Source: Allantophomopsis cytisporea
Lineage: Eukaryota > Ascomycota > Leotiomycetes > Phacidiales > Phacidiaceae
DNA length: 64,000 bases
NCBI GenBank assembly: GCA_024752435.1
Contig: CP103025.1
Coordinates: 1 to 64,000, forward strand
Direction of reading: 5' to 3'
The notes below the pieces were generated by a model. That model worked only from the letters and a program-made list of their open reading frames with translations. It searched no databases and was not told where the DNA came from. This document shows positions 55,436-64,000 of this stretch, piece after piece. Within the stretch, counting starts at the first letter, position 1; each line of letters opens with the position of its first letter. Position numbers and translations under genes: made by a program.

Positions 55436-56436
55436 TCAAGGCAGACACGTCAATATGCTCTCAAGCTTGCTTAGAACAGTCGCTTGGTCAGCCTCATCGG
55501 CATCCCTCTTATCGGTCGCGCCTACACTGATGCTGGCGAAGCATCCATCAGTGCCAACAACAGTGGTTTCTGTGGGAAGTCTACCTCCGTTGTCGCATGT
55601 TGTAACATCAGTACCGCTGATGATAGTCGCAGTGTAAATTCTAGAAAGTACGAAGCTGAAAGAAGAGACTGATGTGCAATCAGTCGTTTCTGGATAATTG
55701 ACATTCAACCAGATGCCGTCAGGAAGATATGGAGTACCAGAAGCGATGAGGGTGTCAAGTACCAGTGTTGACAACTCGGCATAGATGGTCGAATATGCGG
55801 GCACACTGGCATTCCATGCTGTGGCCTCACCTTCAGCTCCACTGAATGCAATTGTAGGTATGCCCAGCTCCACGGCCTCAACAGCCGCTCCGACTGTCCC
55901 CGAGAAGAAAGTCTCAACGCCGGTATTTGCTGTGAAGCATCAATTCAGGCATTTTCAACGGCCAATCATTTCATAAGTACTCACCTCCAACGTTAGGCCC
56001 CGTAACAGCGATGTCAGGGGGCCCGCCAAAGAACTTGGGGGCCAAGGTATCGATGCCATACTGAATGGCGGTCACGGGAAACGAGTTGACATAGTTGAAT
56101 TCTGGTGTTGAACTGTTATATCCTTCTGCTGGACTGCCAGTTACACAAGAATTGAACTCGCAAGGCTCCTTGAGAGAAACAGCCGTGGCATTTGAGGAGC
56201 CTGGCCACGGAACTGGGTGAGTTTGATTGCTAGAGATGACGGAAGTTCATTTCCATACCTGTGGCACTCTCGTTTTCTGCAGGAGCGGAAATAACAACAT
56301 CGTGTCCAGCATCAACCAGAGAATTGTAAAACTCTCTGATGTTGATCTCGGCCCATCCATCATCGTTCGAGGAGATGATGTTGAGTGCATAGCACGCTAC
56401 AGGAAGCAGTGCCAGAAATTCAATTGCACAGCGCAT
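55436..56436 (-). CDS. secreted SurE-like phosphatase/nucleotidase
   Basis: The start at 56436 gives a signal peptide (MRCAIEFLALLPVACYA) followed at once by LNIISSNDDGWAE, the SurE Asp-Asp metal site. Exon 1 ends at SATG (intron GTATGG...CCCAG, about 56258-56212). Exon 2 gives VPWPGSSNATAV, 'FFGGPPDIAVTGPNVG' with the conserved Asn, then a second intron (GTGAGT, about 55979-55930). The last exon has ETFFSGTVGAAVEAV, the SurE SGTVxAA motif, and ends with LESILTCLP. All metal-ligand motifs are present. Fungal secreted SurE proteins are annotated as acid phosphatases/5'-nucleotidases. The likely role is extracellular phosphate release. Confidence 0.88.
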
Positions 56437-57762
56437 ACTTTCTCACGCGATAACGCCGGACAGGAATTCACGTTCCAGAACCTTTGGTTTGTAAATGAGC
56501 AGAATGACAGAAAAGGAGCGGCCGAAGAAGCCTGTTGTAATCGGAAGCAACCTCCTCCTTATATGTTTGGACTCATGATCCCGACAAGCATATATGTGTG
56601 CCTTAAGAGGCATAGTAGCAACTTCGGGTAGAGAGCATGAAGTTGAATAGATTGTTGCGATCCTGTGTAACAGTCTATCTGTGAGCACAGACAATAATAT
56701 ATTGCGATCGATCGAATAGCGGCTTTTAGCGAGATAACAGTGGCAGAGACTTGAATTTATGGATCCTATTCTCCTTCCCAGTACGGAGAGTCTGTGGTCT
56801 CATTAATTTAGGAACCGACATTATGCGCAGTCCGTCCCAGTCGATCGCCTTCTCATCGCCAAAATGCTGGTAGTCAGGTGCTGAGCAAGTGCTCTCAAAA
56901 GTGTCGACACTGCTGTGCATCCAAGAATTTCCAAGATCAGAAATATAGCCCAAGTCGTATGGACAATTTATGCTTTCTTCAGCAACAAGAGAGCAAGAGA
57001 GCGGCATTGCCAGATTGATTATTGAGCTGTATTGTGGTGTCATGTGCTTATGGCTCACAGGAGGTCGTGAATTCAAGATGACTGTCAGAATGCATCCTTG
57101 GCACTATAGTGCTTGATTTCACGTGCTCTGGGACTAATGAGTTCATGTTGGAGGATCACCACCAGGATAAGGTAGTTGAAACTGGGGTTAACACGGTACG
57201 CTGAATGCTCATGTTTTACTAGTACGAACGTCAAATCATGCTGGAGTTCGCAGTACTTTTTGAAAAGTCACATTGTCGGTTATTGTCAGAAGTGCATCAG
57301 GCTGGACTATTTCTGTGCTATTGGGCAGAGGAACTTCATTGATAACAGCATGATGTTGCGTACCGGTCTTGCAATTCAAATATGGCGCTTACAATTCGAT
57401 CCATTGCCAGTTGGATTTATGCTCCTAGTCTAGTCGTCCCATACTAACTGTTGTAGCCTGCTCTACCGGTAACATCCTCGAAGTCTTGCTCTCGTCCACG
57501 ACACTTCCCACATATTGTCTCACCTCCTCTCCCTCTAGTACTACTCAAGAACTTATAGGGATTTTCTTCACTACTTGGATCTTGATCATTTGCATCTTTA
57601 TACACCTCAAAGAGATTCTGATATTCCGCATCTCAAAAAGAGCATAAGGTTTCGGAGACGCCCATGAATAGGTTAATGCTTCCCCCAATAGCTCTAATTT
57701 GATCGTTGTCAATTCCTTCCTTTATAATCATGTATGGAGAATCGAGAAATCATCCTCTGTTC
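56437..57762. other. intergenic, one doubtful ORF
   Basis: A minus-strand frame at 56726-57076 (116 codons, beginning MNSRPPVSHKHM) has balanced composition but no signal, domain or splice partner that I recognise. I treat the region as noncoding, or as the remnant of a gene. Confidence 0.35.
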
Positions 57763-58587
57763 TCACACTTCTTCATCTGAAGCCTCCTCTGACTCCCACA
57801 AACACCAAGCAACAATGATTAAGACCTTCATCGCAACGGCCGTCCACAAGGCACCTGCAAGACCAACAGAAGTCCGAGCGAATAATCCCCCAAGCACTAC
57901 ACCTGACAGGAGTAGTAAAGGTGCAGCTACTCGGCGATTGCGTTCGGGGTTCTGGGTGATACCACTTAACAAGAAAGGATCCGAAAACAAGTCGCAATAT
58001 ATGCTTGTCAACACGACGCTTGTCAGACTATTGAATTCTACCATACGACTGACCACAGCCTGTCCGCTACTCTGGAAGGCAACCAAGGCCAATGGAACAG
58101 CCACGCGCCAATTAAAATCCTCTTTGGATGCAGGTGCAATAGTGACTGAGACAGCAGCAACAGCGATGAATATTGTCTGGATCGTAAATGAGGCGCAGAG
58201 AACCCAACGTCGCCGCGGAGAGTAGTAGCGGTGAAATTTGCTAAAACACAATGAGCCTAGACAGAAGCACGAGATCGAAATCAATGACTTAATCCACCGT
58301 GTCGAAGTGTCTAATTCAACAAGGCCCAGACCGAGGTAAACTGTGTTACCAGTTTGCATGCTCACGAAAGATCCCCAGATGAAAACGGCAGAGCTGTCAA
58401 GGAGTCCTGTAATGAGATAGCAGAGTAAGAGTACCCGATCGGACTTCGAATTGTTGAGATTTGTTGTCATGTGTCTACGTAGTCTGGATATGAGGGGTTG
58501 CTTAGAAGTACCCTCGAGAAGCGGATCTTCCTCATTCGGGATGCTGTCTTGCCCATTAGCTGGCATTTTGGATCTGTTCTTGCGCAC
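57763..58587 (-). CDS. DUF1275 (YoaK-like) membrane protein
   Basis: A single exon of 274 residues, with a second possible start at Met8. A polar N-terminus with EDPLLEG and PLISRLRRHM (a dileucine-like sorting signal) is followed by membrane segments. The signature LLCYLITGLLDSSAVFIWGS / FVSMQTGNTVYLGLGL of the DUF1275 family (topologically sulfate-permease-like small proteins) is clear. Later hydrophobic segments are 'SLISISCFCLGSLCF', 'SFTIQTIFIAVAAVSVTI', 'LLLLSGVVLGGLFA' and 'LWTAVAMKVLIIVAWCLW'. Function in fungi is unknown; possibly a transporter of small molecules. No tie to the cluster. Confidence 0.88.
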   Translation of the reverse strand: MRKNRSKMPANGQDSIPNEEDPLLEGTSKQPLISRLRRHMTTNLNNSKSDRVLLLCYLITGLLDSSAVFIWGSFVSMQTGNTVYLGLGLVELDTSTRWIKSLISISCFCLGSLCFSKFHRYYSPRRRWVLCASFTIQTIFIAVAAVSVTIAPASKEDFNWRVAVPLALVAFQSSGQAVVSRMVEFNSLTSVVLTSIYCDLFSDPFLLSGITQNPERNRRVAAPLLLLSGVVLGGLFARTSVGLAGALWTAVAMKVLIIVAWCLWESEEASDEEV

Positions 58588-60935
58588 TCAAACGGAGAAG
58601 TTGTGTGGAACCAGGTAGCTATGTTGGAGTTGATTCAGTAGCTTTGTGACTCGGCCGTGGTTTCTTATGGTGGTAGGATGGTACGTATCATAAGGCCCTT
58701 CGATTCGAATTTTGATCCTTTCTGTGGAGCAGAATATGCCTCTCCCCTTGAGTATAGCCAGATCTTCGGTTACTCAGAAAAATCAATCTGCACAATGTGG
58801 TTGTAAGAGCATAGGCGCAGTACATCGTCTCTGTCAACACGGGCACATTATCCACGCAACATTTTACCGTGAAGCGGGCGAGCCGCATCCTATTGAAAGG
58901 TGTTTAGGTCCATCATCACCTATGCTCCATATTTCTTACACTAGACCATTATTTTTCCTGTCAGCCCTATGGACGTCATAAGCTTAGTATGGGCGTCTAC
59001 GTCATGTGATGTATGTGTTTCTCATTCTGCCACAATTTCCCTTCTAGCTCTTGTGTCATCCCTTTGGACCCGAACGTTTCATGGAGTATAACAATATACC
59101 CTCATACAGCTTGAATAGAGCACAGCCTAAGGGTATATACTTTGTACTTCCGAGACGGTCATGTTTGAGGAAATACCACTGCAGTAAGCACTATCATAAT
59201 TCTCCCACTCGTTAAAGCTTATTTCTACTTAAAGCCAGGCTAGGTGCGGATACTCGGGCACTTCTTCGAATAATCGTTGGTCTTCCCCCGCTTACCAAAG
59301 CTTGTCTCGGGTTCAGTCCAGTTTAAAGTGCGAAGGCTCGGACGGTCATCCGAAGAATCGAGTATCAACGTCATAAGATAGAAGACGGGCCTCCATCACG
59401 CTCTGAGATATCCATAATATAGGTCGGATTCTCTGGATTTTCGTGTAGAATGCAGTTTTAATTTCTGATTTTTAACATCTTCAATTAAATGTGTTTGATA
59501 TATGATCGAATACGAAATATGTGGATTTTGACCTCCCTATTTCCAGCAAAGACGGGTATTCTCATAAGATACCGTTCGAAGTTTGTAAGAATTGTTAATT
59601 TCTATTCCACAAGCGAACTAGTAACAGTTGTACGTATGCATCTACGAAGTAAATATGACTCAAAAGCTTGTATAAATGATACTTCCCCTCCAATCATTCT
59701 TTTATTTCATCAAATTTATGGTACCTATTCATTCAGTATGCACGTCTCCTGCTCAGCTTTGATTGGAGTACATGTTCTTCTGCTTGGCTCAATACTGGTT
59801 GAAACTACCTCATCTATACCCATTCAAGAAACTGCATACCAAGTTAGGATAATGATACGTAATTTAATCACTAGTCTAGACAGGATGGCGTAGGTAGGTG
59901 AATGTTGTGTTATAATCGATTATATTCGAACAACGATGAGAGAATTTGCAGTCTACTACTAGCTACACTTTATGATGAATTCTTATTGAAGCCCATTTTA
60001 TCTTAGTCATTCTACCACAGTCTTTAAGTGACCGAACCTTCTTCTTATACATTATTATATAATGGAATACTAGATAAATAATTTATAGCAAAAGCACTCG
60101 GCGAAAAGCTGATAGGTAGATGAGTTTTTTGAGTATCATTTTGGCCTGCGTTTAATCTAGTAATAAAGATGCTGTAAGAAAACTCGCTAATAGATCGAGT
60201 ACTATCTAAAGACTCTTAATCTTCTGAATGTTAAGTCCCAATGAAAACTCTATCATGATAAATAGAATAATGTTATATGTCAATAATTAAGGTACTAAAC
60301 TACACGTGCGAGTCACCTTATTTATGTTCTATTTGACAGTAGAGATCTAGTGAATCTCGCCAATAAACAGAGTGGCTTAAAGGTTCTTATCTATTCAAAA
60401 CTAGTATGAGTACGGCATTCAGACTTATACCTTTCAAATGTTGACTTTTAATGGGATTTTTGTTGCCATCGGATTGTACGTCATAAAATCAGCAAAATTC
60501 GCGCGTATCATAGATTGTTCAATCGGTTCTTGAACTATTTCTTGCACATATCAAGGCTTCGGCTTTGATTTCTTTCCACGCATCTTATCAACTAAAGTAG
60601 ACCTCGGGACTTCAGAGTGCACCGTAGCACCTGTCATTGATAGAACGTCTTTGTTTCGTAAAGGTCGTATAGATTCGTGTATCTTTTACTCACGTAAATT
60701 AATGTGGAGTTAGGCATTTTGGCTCACGCAAAAAGGTTTCATAGTAATACATAGAGATATTCTGATCTAGCTGTCGTAATCTATACGTCACTTCAATTAA
60801 TAATTAATAAGCAGAAAACCAGTTGCTACTTAGCCTACCGGCCTCTTTCAGAAGAGCCTTACTATTTGCTCCGTTTTCACATTTTTACATTTTCATATTT
60901 CATAATTTCAATTTAACGCTGTTTGCTCACACAGT
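58588..60935. other. 2.3-kb gene-free region
   Basis: It becomes AT-rich from about 59.4 kb to 60.9 kb, with no open frame that looks like protein. Around 59,230-59,390 there are two loosely similar stretches (GTGCGGATACTCGGGCACTT and GTGCGAAGGCTCGGACGGTC) that may be an old duplication. No RNA gene recognised. Confidence 0.4.
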
Positions 60936-62603
60936 ATGGCAGAAAACCATTTCCCGGTCTTGATTGTTGGTGGAGGCATCGTAGGCCTCTGTGCCTCTCT
61001 TTTTCTCTCATCTCACGAAATCCCCCACCTCCTCATTGAGCGACATATTGGAACATCAATCCATCCACGTGCCCGTGGTCTGAATATACGAGCCATGGAA
61101 ATCTTAAGATCGATTCAGCTTGATGAGGCTGTACGAGAAGCAGGCGCCGAACTTGCTCCCAGTCGAGGATTCTACGTAGGATCCTCGCTTTTTGAAGTGA
61201 TTGATTCTAAGCCACGCAAAGAAGGTGAAAGGGGTCCAATACCCGGTGCGGCGCTGTTCGATGCTGTGAGCCCGGTTCAGGGCGCAAGATGCACGCAAGA
61301 CATGCTTGAGCCGGTATTGGTCAAGATTGCACGAGAACGAGGAGGGCAACTGCGCTTCAACACGGATTGTGAAGGCCTTGATCACAATGAAAAAGGCGTC
61401 ACTGCTACATTGCGTGATCGAGCAGACAACACGACTTCGACGGTTCATGCTGATTATCTGATTGCCTCTGATGGAGCAGGCAGTCCAATTCGCAAAAAGC
61501 TTGGCATCGAAACTACAGGTAAGGGAGCGTTAGGAAACCTTTTGAATGTGCTTTTCCATGCCGACTTGAGGGATTTGGTACGGGGACGTGAATTCAGTCT
61601 ATGTAAGATTGAACGACCGGAGCTGCGAGGCCTCTTGACCGCAATCAATAACAGAGATATATGGGTATTCCATCTCTCATATGATCCCGACAAAGGAAAC
61701 GGAGCAGCAGATTTCACGCCAGAAAGGTGTAAAGATTTACTGCGCATTGCAATTGGTATACCAGACGTCGAAATAGAGATAAAAAGTATACTTCCATGGC
61801 AGCCATCCGATGTGGTTGCCCAAAAAGTGCAGTGTGGCCGCATTTTCCTTGCGGGAGATGCAGCGCACCAGGCAACACCTTATGCAGGGCAAGGGGCGAC
61901 ATCAGGGATCGCAGACGTTTACGACCTAGGATGGAAGCTTGCCTTAGTCTTAAATGGTCAGGCAAACTCAGAATTGCTCGAGACATACGAGAGTGAGCGT
62001 CTCCCGGTTGGACAATTTGTCGCAAGAGAATCTGGTAAGATAGCGGATAATTATGGACTTCCCGATACAAAGTATGGGAAATTCTCTTTCTTTCTCAATG
62101 CTCTTCTCAGATTGCCTATGTACCCGGGTTTTGGCTATCAGTATACCTCTCATGCGATCATTCAAGAAGAACCAGCGCCTTCAAGATGGACATGGTGGTG
62201 GTTTGTGCCTTGGTCGTTTCCTTCATTGATACTAGGACTTAATGGTAGACCTGGAACGCGTGTCCCTCATGTTTGGGTCAATCATGAAGGGCGACAGATT
62301 TCTATCCTTGATATGTGTCAACGGACGACATTCTTGATGCTCACTGGGTCGGAAGGCAAGTTGTGGTGCCAAGCTGCCTCAGAGGTCGCGTCGAAGCTCG
62401 GTGTAGATCTAGCCGCATACCGAGTTGGACCAACTGGTGATATCTCAGATCCGAAGCGTCAGTGGGAACATGCCGCCGGTATCTCGTCTCAGGGAGCTTT
62501 GCTTGTACGACCGGATGGGTTTGTGGCGTGGCGCGTTCAGGACCAGCAAGGAGATTTAGAAGAGAGATTACAGAGAGTTTTGACGAAGATCCTGTGTCGA
62601 TGA
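60936..62603 (+). CDS. FAD-dependent aromatic hydroxylase (PheA/TfdB-type)
   Basis: A single exon of 555 residues. The N-terminal FAD motif VLIVGGGIVGLCASLFLSS is followed by LIERHIGTSIHPRARGLN, the second motif YLIASDGAGSPIRKKLGI (DG motif), and GRIFLAGDAAHQATPYAGQG (GD motif binding ribityl FAD), with 'YDLGWKLALVLNG' after it. The C-terminal part (about 430-555) resembles the thioredoxin-like tail of phenol/2,4-dichlorophenol hydroxylases (TGDISDPKRQWEHA, LLVRPDGFVAWRV). It is cytosolic and uses NADPH and O2 to hydroxylate an aromatic or polyketide substrate. It stands alone here, 14 kb from the cluster, so catabolism of phenolics is as likely as a biosynthetic role. Confidence 0.92.
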   Translation: MAENHFPVLIVGGGIVGLCASLFLSSHEIPHLLIERHIGTSIHPRARGLNIRAMEILRSIQLDEAVREAGAELAPSRGFYVGSSLFEVIDSKPRKEGERGPIPGAALFDAVSPVQGARCTQDMLEPVLVKIARERGGQLRFNTDCEGLDHNEKGVTATLRDRADNTTSTVHADYLIASDGAGSPIRKKLGIETTGKGALGNLLNVLFHADLRDLVRGREFSLCKIERPELRGLLTAINNRDIWVFHLSYDPDKGNGAADFTPERCKDLLRIAIGIPDVEIEIKSILPWQPSDVVAQKVQCGRIFLAGDAAHQATPYAGQGATSGIADVYDLGWKLALVLNGQANSELLETYESERLPVGQFVARESGKIADNYGLPDTKYGKFSFFLNALLRLPMYPGFGYQYTSHAIIQEEPAPSRWTWWWFVPWSFPSLILGLNGRPGTRVPHVWVNHEGRQISILDMCQRTTFLMLTGSEGKLWCQAASEVASKLGVDLAAYRVGPTGDISDPKRQWEHAAGISSQGALLVRPDGFVAWRVQDQQGDLEERLQRVLTKILCR

Positions 62604-63438
62604 CTTAACCTACTTGTTATCCTCAATCAAAGCTAGTACTGCATTAATTCAATGAGGACGCTTGGCTCATACCTCTACATTGATCTGTCATCCACAACGC
62701 GCTTCGACGCGACCTCTGAGGCAGCTTGTCACCACAACTTGTCTTAAAGCAGGGGATAGTAGCAATGGAGGGGCTGATAGTTGTCGAGTACTGGTGGAGG
62801 CAGAGAGAAGGCGACAAAACTATTGGAGCTTGTGTTCAACTGTACAGCGCGTCTTCAAACTCAGCGCAAACAGTGGGAGAGGCTCCACGGAAGGTGTTCT
62901 CATGAGAACAGACTCGCAATTATTCTGACCAAGTCCTCGATACGGTGGGGAATAGGCACTATAAGGCGTGTAGGAACCGGGATTCGAATCAGTTCAAGGG
63001 TCGTGACAAGTGTAGTACTGTGGATCCTGAATCTGTGTTCAGGTCCAGAAGCAAGAAGAAGAGGTGGGCGGGGAATACTATCCCCACCTACCTGTAGTGA
63101 GTACACAATGGGACTAAGGTAAGGGCGGAAGGGCACATGTTCCATACATATGTAGGTACATAGTATGCGGCTCCCCGCTCCCCGCAGGCTTATACATCAG
63201 ACTAAGGTACTACGTAGATGACATTCGATTGTAAAACTCACTCGGCATCTTTGAGACTCGCCATCGCGCTTGTTATCTCACCCAATGGTACGAAATATGA
63301 TAGACATTTGAAATTTGACAATAATTCCCACCAAGACTGATCAACTAAGAGTGACGATCCCTCCTTCCCTCCTCACGCCATAGCAAAATCGCACAAGATC
63401 CGTTCACCTGGTTCTTTTCGACTTCTCAGACTCCAAAC
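62604..63438. other. convergent 3' flanks
   Basis: Spacer between the hydroxylase and the small secreted protein gene. Two overlapping plus-strand frames here are not protein-like. No RNA gene is recognised. Confidence 0.4.
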
Positions 63439-63894
63439 TCAAGTCCCACAAACCTCGGTATAACAATACCACGCACCTTGGATGAAAGTATCACCATAAG
63501 CCTCGGGACAATTTTTCGAACTTCCCGTATCTGGATAACAAGTCCCAATGATACTCCCATCCCCACCACTGTAATAGATGTTCAGCTCATCATCTCCTCC
63601 GTCAGTTGCATACAGATTCATTTTCCCCACGCCGCAAACGGGTTCGATAGAGAAATATTGCGCGCTTAAATCGCCGCCATCGGGAATGTCAGCTCGCCCG
63701 AATCCAACGCCATTGACATAGCAACTGCAGCTATATTTGTTGGTAGGGCAGGAGCCATAGGTGGTTTGGCTATCAGAGCTGGAGCCGGAGGTGATATAAG
63801 TGCTCTGGAGAGTGCCAATGCGGAAGTCGGCGGCTACCAGCGTGGCCAGTGTGGTGATAAGGAGTGGAATTGTAGACCGGGTGAGATACATCAT
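63439..63894 (-). CDS. small secreted cysteine-containing protein
   Basis: A single exon of 151 residues with signal peptide MMYLTRSTIPLLITTLATLVAA. The mature protein is acidic, Gly/Ser/Tyr-rich and has about eight cysteines (YGSCPTNKYSCSCYVNG, EPVCGVG, GTCYPD, KNCPEAY, WYCYTEVCG), so a disulphide-stabilised apoplastic protein is likely. I do not recognise the family. The size, secretion and cysteine content are those of candidate effectors, but saprotrophs have such proteins too. Confidence 0.75.
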   Translation of the reverse strand: MMYLTRSTIPLLITTLATLVAADFRIGTLQSTYITSGSSSDSQTTYGSCPTNKYSCSCYVNGVGFGRADIPDGGDLSAQYFSIEPVCGVGKMNLYATDGGDDELNIYYSGGDGSIIGTCYPDTGSSKNCPEAYGDTFIQGAWYCYTEVCGT

Positions 63895-64000
63895 TATCTT
63901 CGACTTGGAGAAAGTTTAAGATGATGGTTGGTTACGTATCGTATTTGGAGATGATAGGCAAGTTTGGTTGAAGTAAAGATCTTGGAATGTATGATGTTCA
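63895..64000. other. window end, 5' flank of secreted protein gene
   Basis: Presumed promoter of the preceding minus-strand gene, cut by the window edge. Confidence 0.4.

Noticed and set aside
56726..57076. 116-codon minus-strand ORF
   Set aside because: No signal peptide, domain or splice partner; its length is compatible with chance.
60936..62603. FAD hydroxylase as part of the cluster
   Set aside because: It is 14 kb beyond the last operator, with unrelated genes between.
62940..63010. tRNA-like string GGGATTCGAATCAGTTC
   Set aside because: It resembles a T-arm, but no acceptor, D-arm or anticodon stem can be paired around it.

Overview
This is a stretch of a filamentous ascomycete (Pezizomycotina) chromosome. 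The evidence is short (49-110 nt) GT-AG introns with CTGAC/CTAAC-type branch sites, Zn2Cys6 regulators, a highly reducing polyketide synthase, a fungal NRPS, fungal CorA-like and SurE-like genes, and a repeat block that looks degraded by RIP. A leotiomycete is my guess, not something the sequence proves.

Layout. 1-5.8 kb: AT-rich relic of a repeat. One minus-strand frame still reads like protein but is broken mainly by TAG codons. The block also holds a minisatellite and a ~275 bp tandem duplication. 6.3-7.4 kb: mucin-like secreted protein gene. 9.3-47.1 kb: a biosynthetic gene cluster. In order it holds a cupin protein (-), a DHA14-type MFS exporter (-), a divergently transcribed NRPS (+), a regulator with both C2H2 and Zn2Cys6 zinc fingers (-), an AT-rich island at 23.9-25.1 kb, a second Zn2Cys6 regulator (+), a highly reducing PKS (-), two SDR reductases (-), an SDR pseudogene (-), a cytochrome P450 (+) and a serine carboxypeptidase of the S66/MccF type (+). 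47.8-64 kb: ordinary genome with a CorA-like transporter, a small Kex2-type secreted peptide precursor, a secreted Cys-containing protein, a SurE-like phosphatase, a DUF1275 membrane protein, an FAD hydroxylase and a small secreted protein.

How the cluster may work (inference). The NRPS has the order A-T-C-(A remnant)-T-C, which I know from the NPS6/SidD siderophore synthetases, but none of the usual siderophore partner genes is visible. The PKS (KS-AT-DH-dead MT-ER-KR-ACP) has no release domain. A reduced acyl chain could pass to the NRPS and be trimmed by the P450, SDRs and cupin protein. The MFS pump and the MccF-like peptidase are candidates for export and self-protection.

The strongest new signal is a short element, TCGGAGTT (AACTCCGA). 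It occurs in tandem or several times in the intergenic DNA of the MFS/NRPS, PKS, SDR3/P450 and carboxypeptidase genes, and I did not see it by eye in the flanks. It looks like the operator of a cluster-specific Zn2Cys6 factor and ties the NRPS half and the PKS half into one regulon. A second discovery is the peptide precursor at 51.5 kb, with two segments that each end in Asp-Trp before Lys-Arg.
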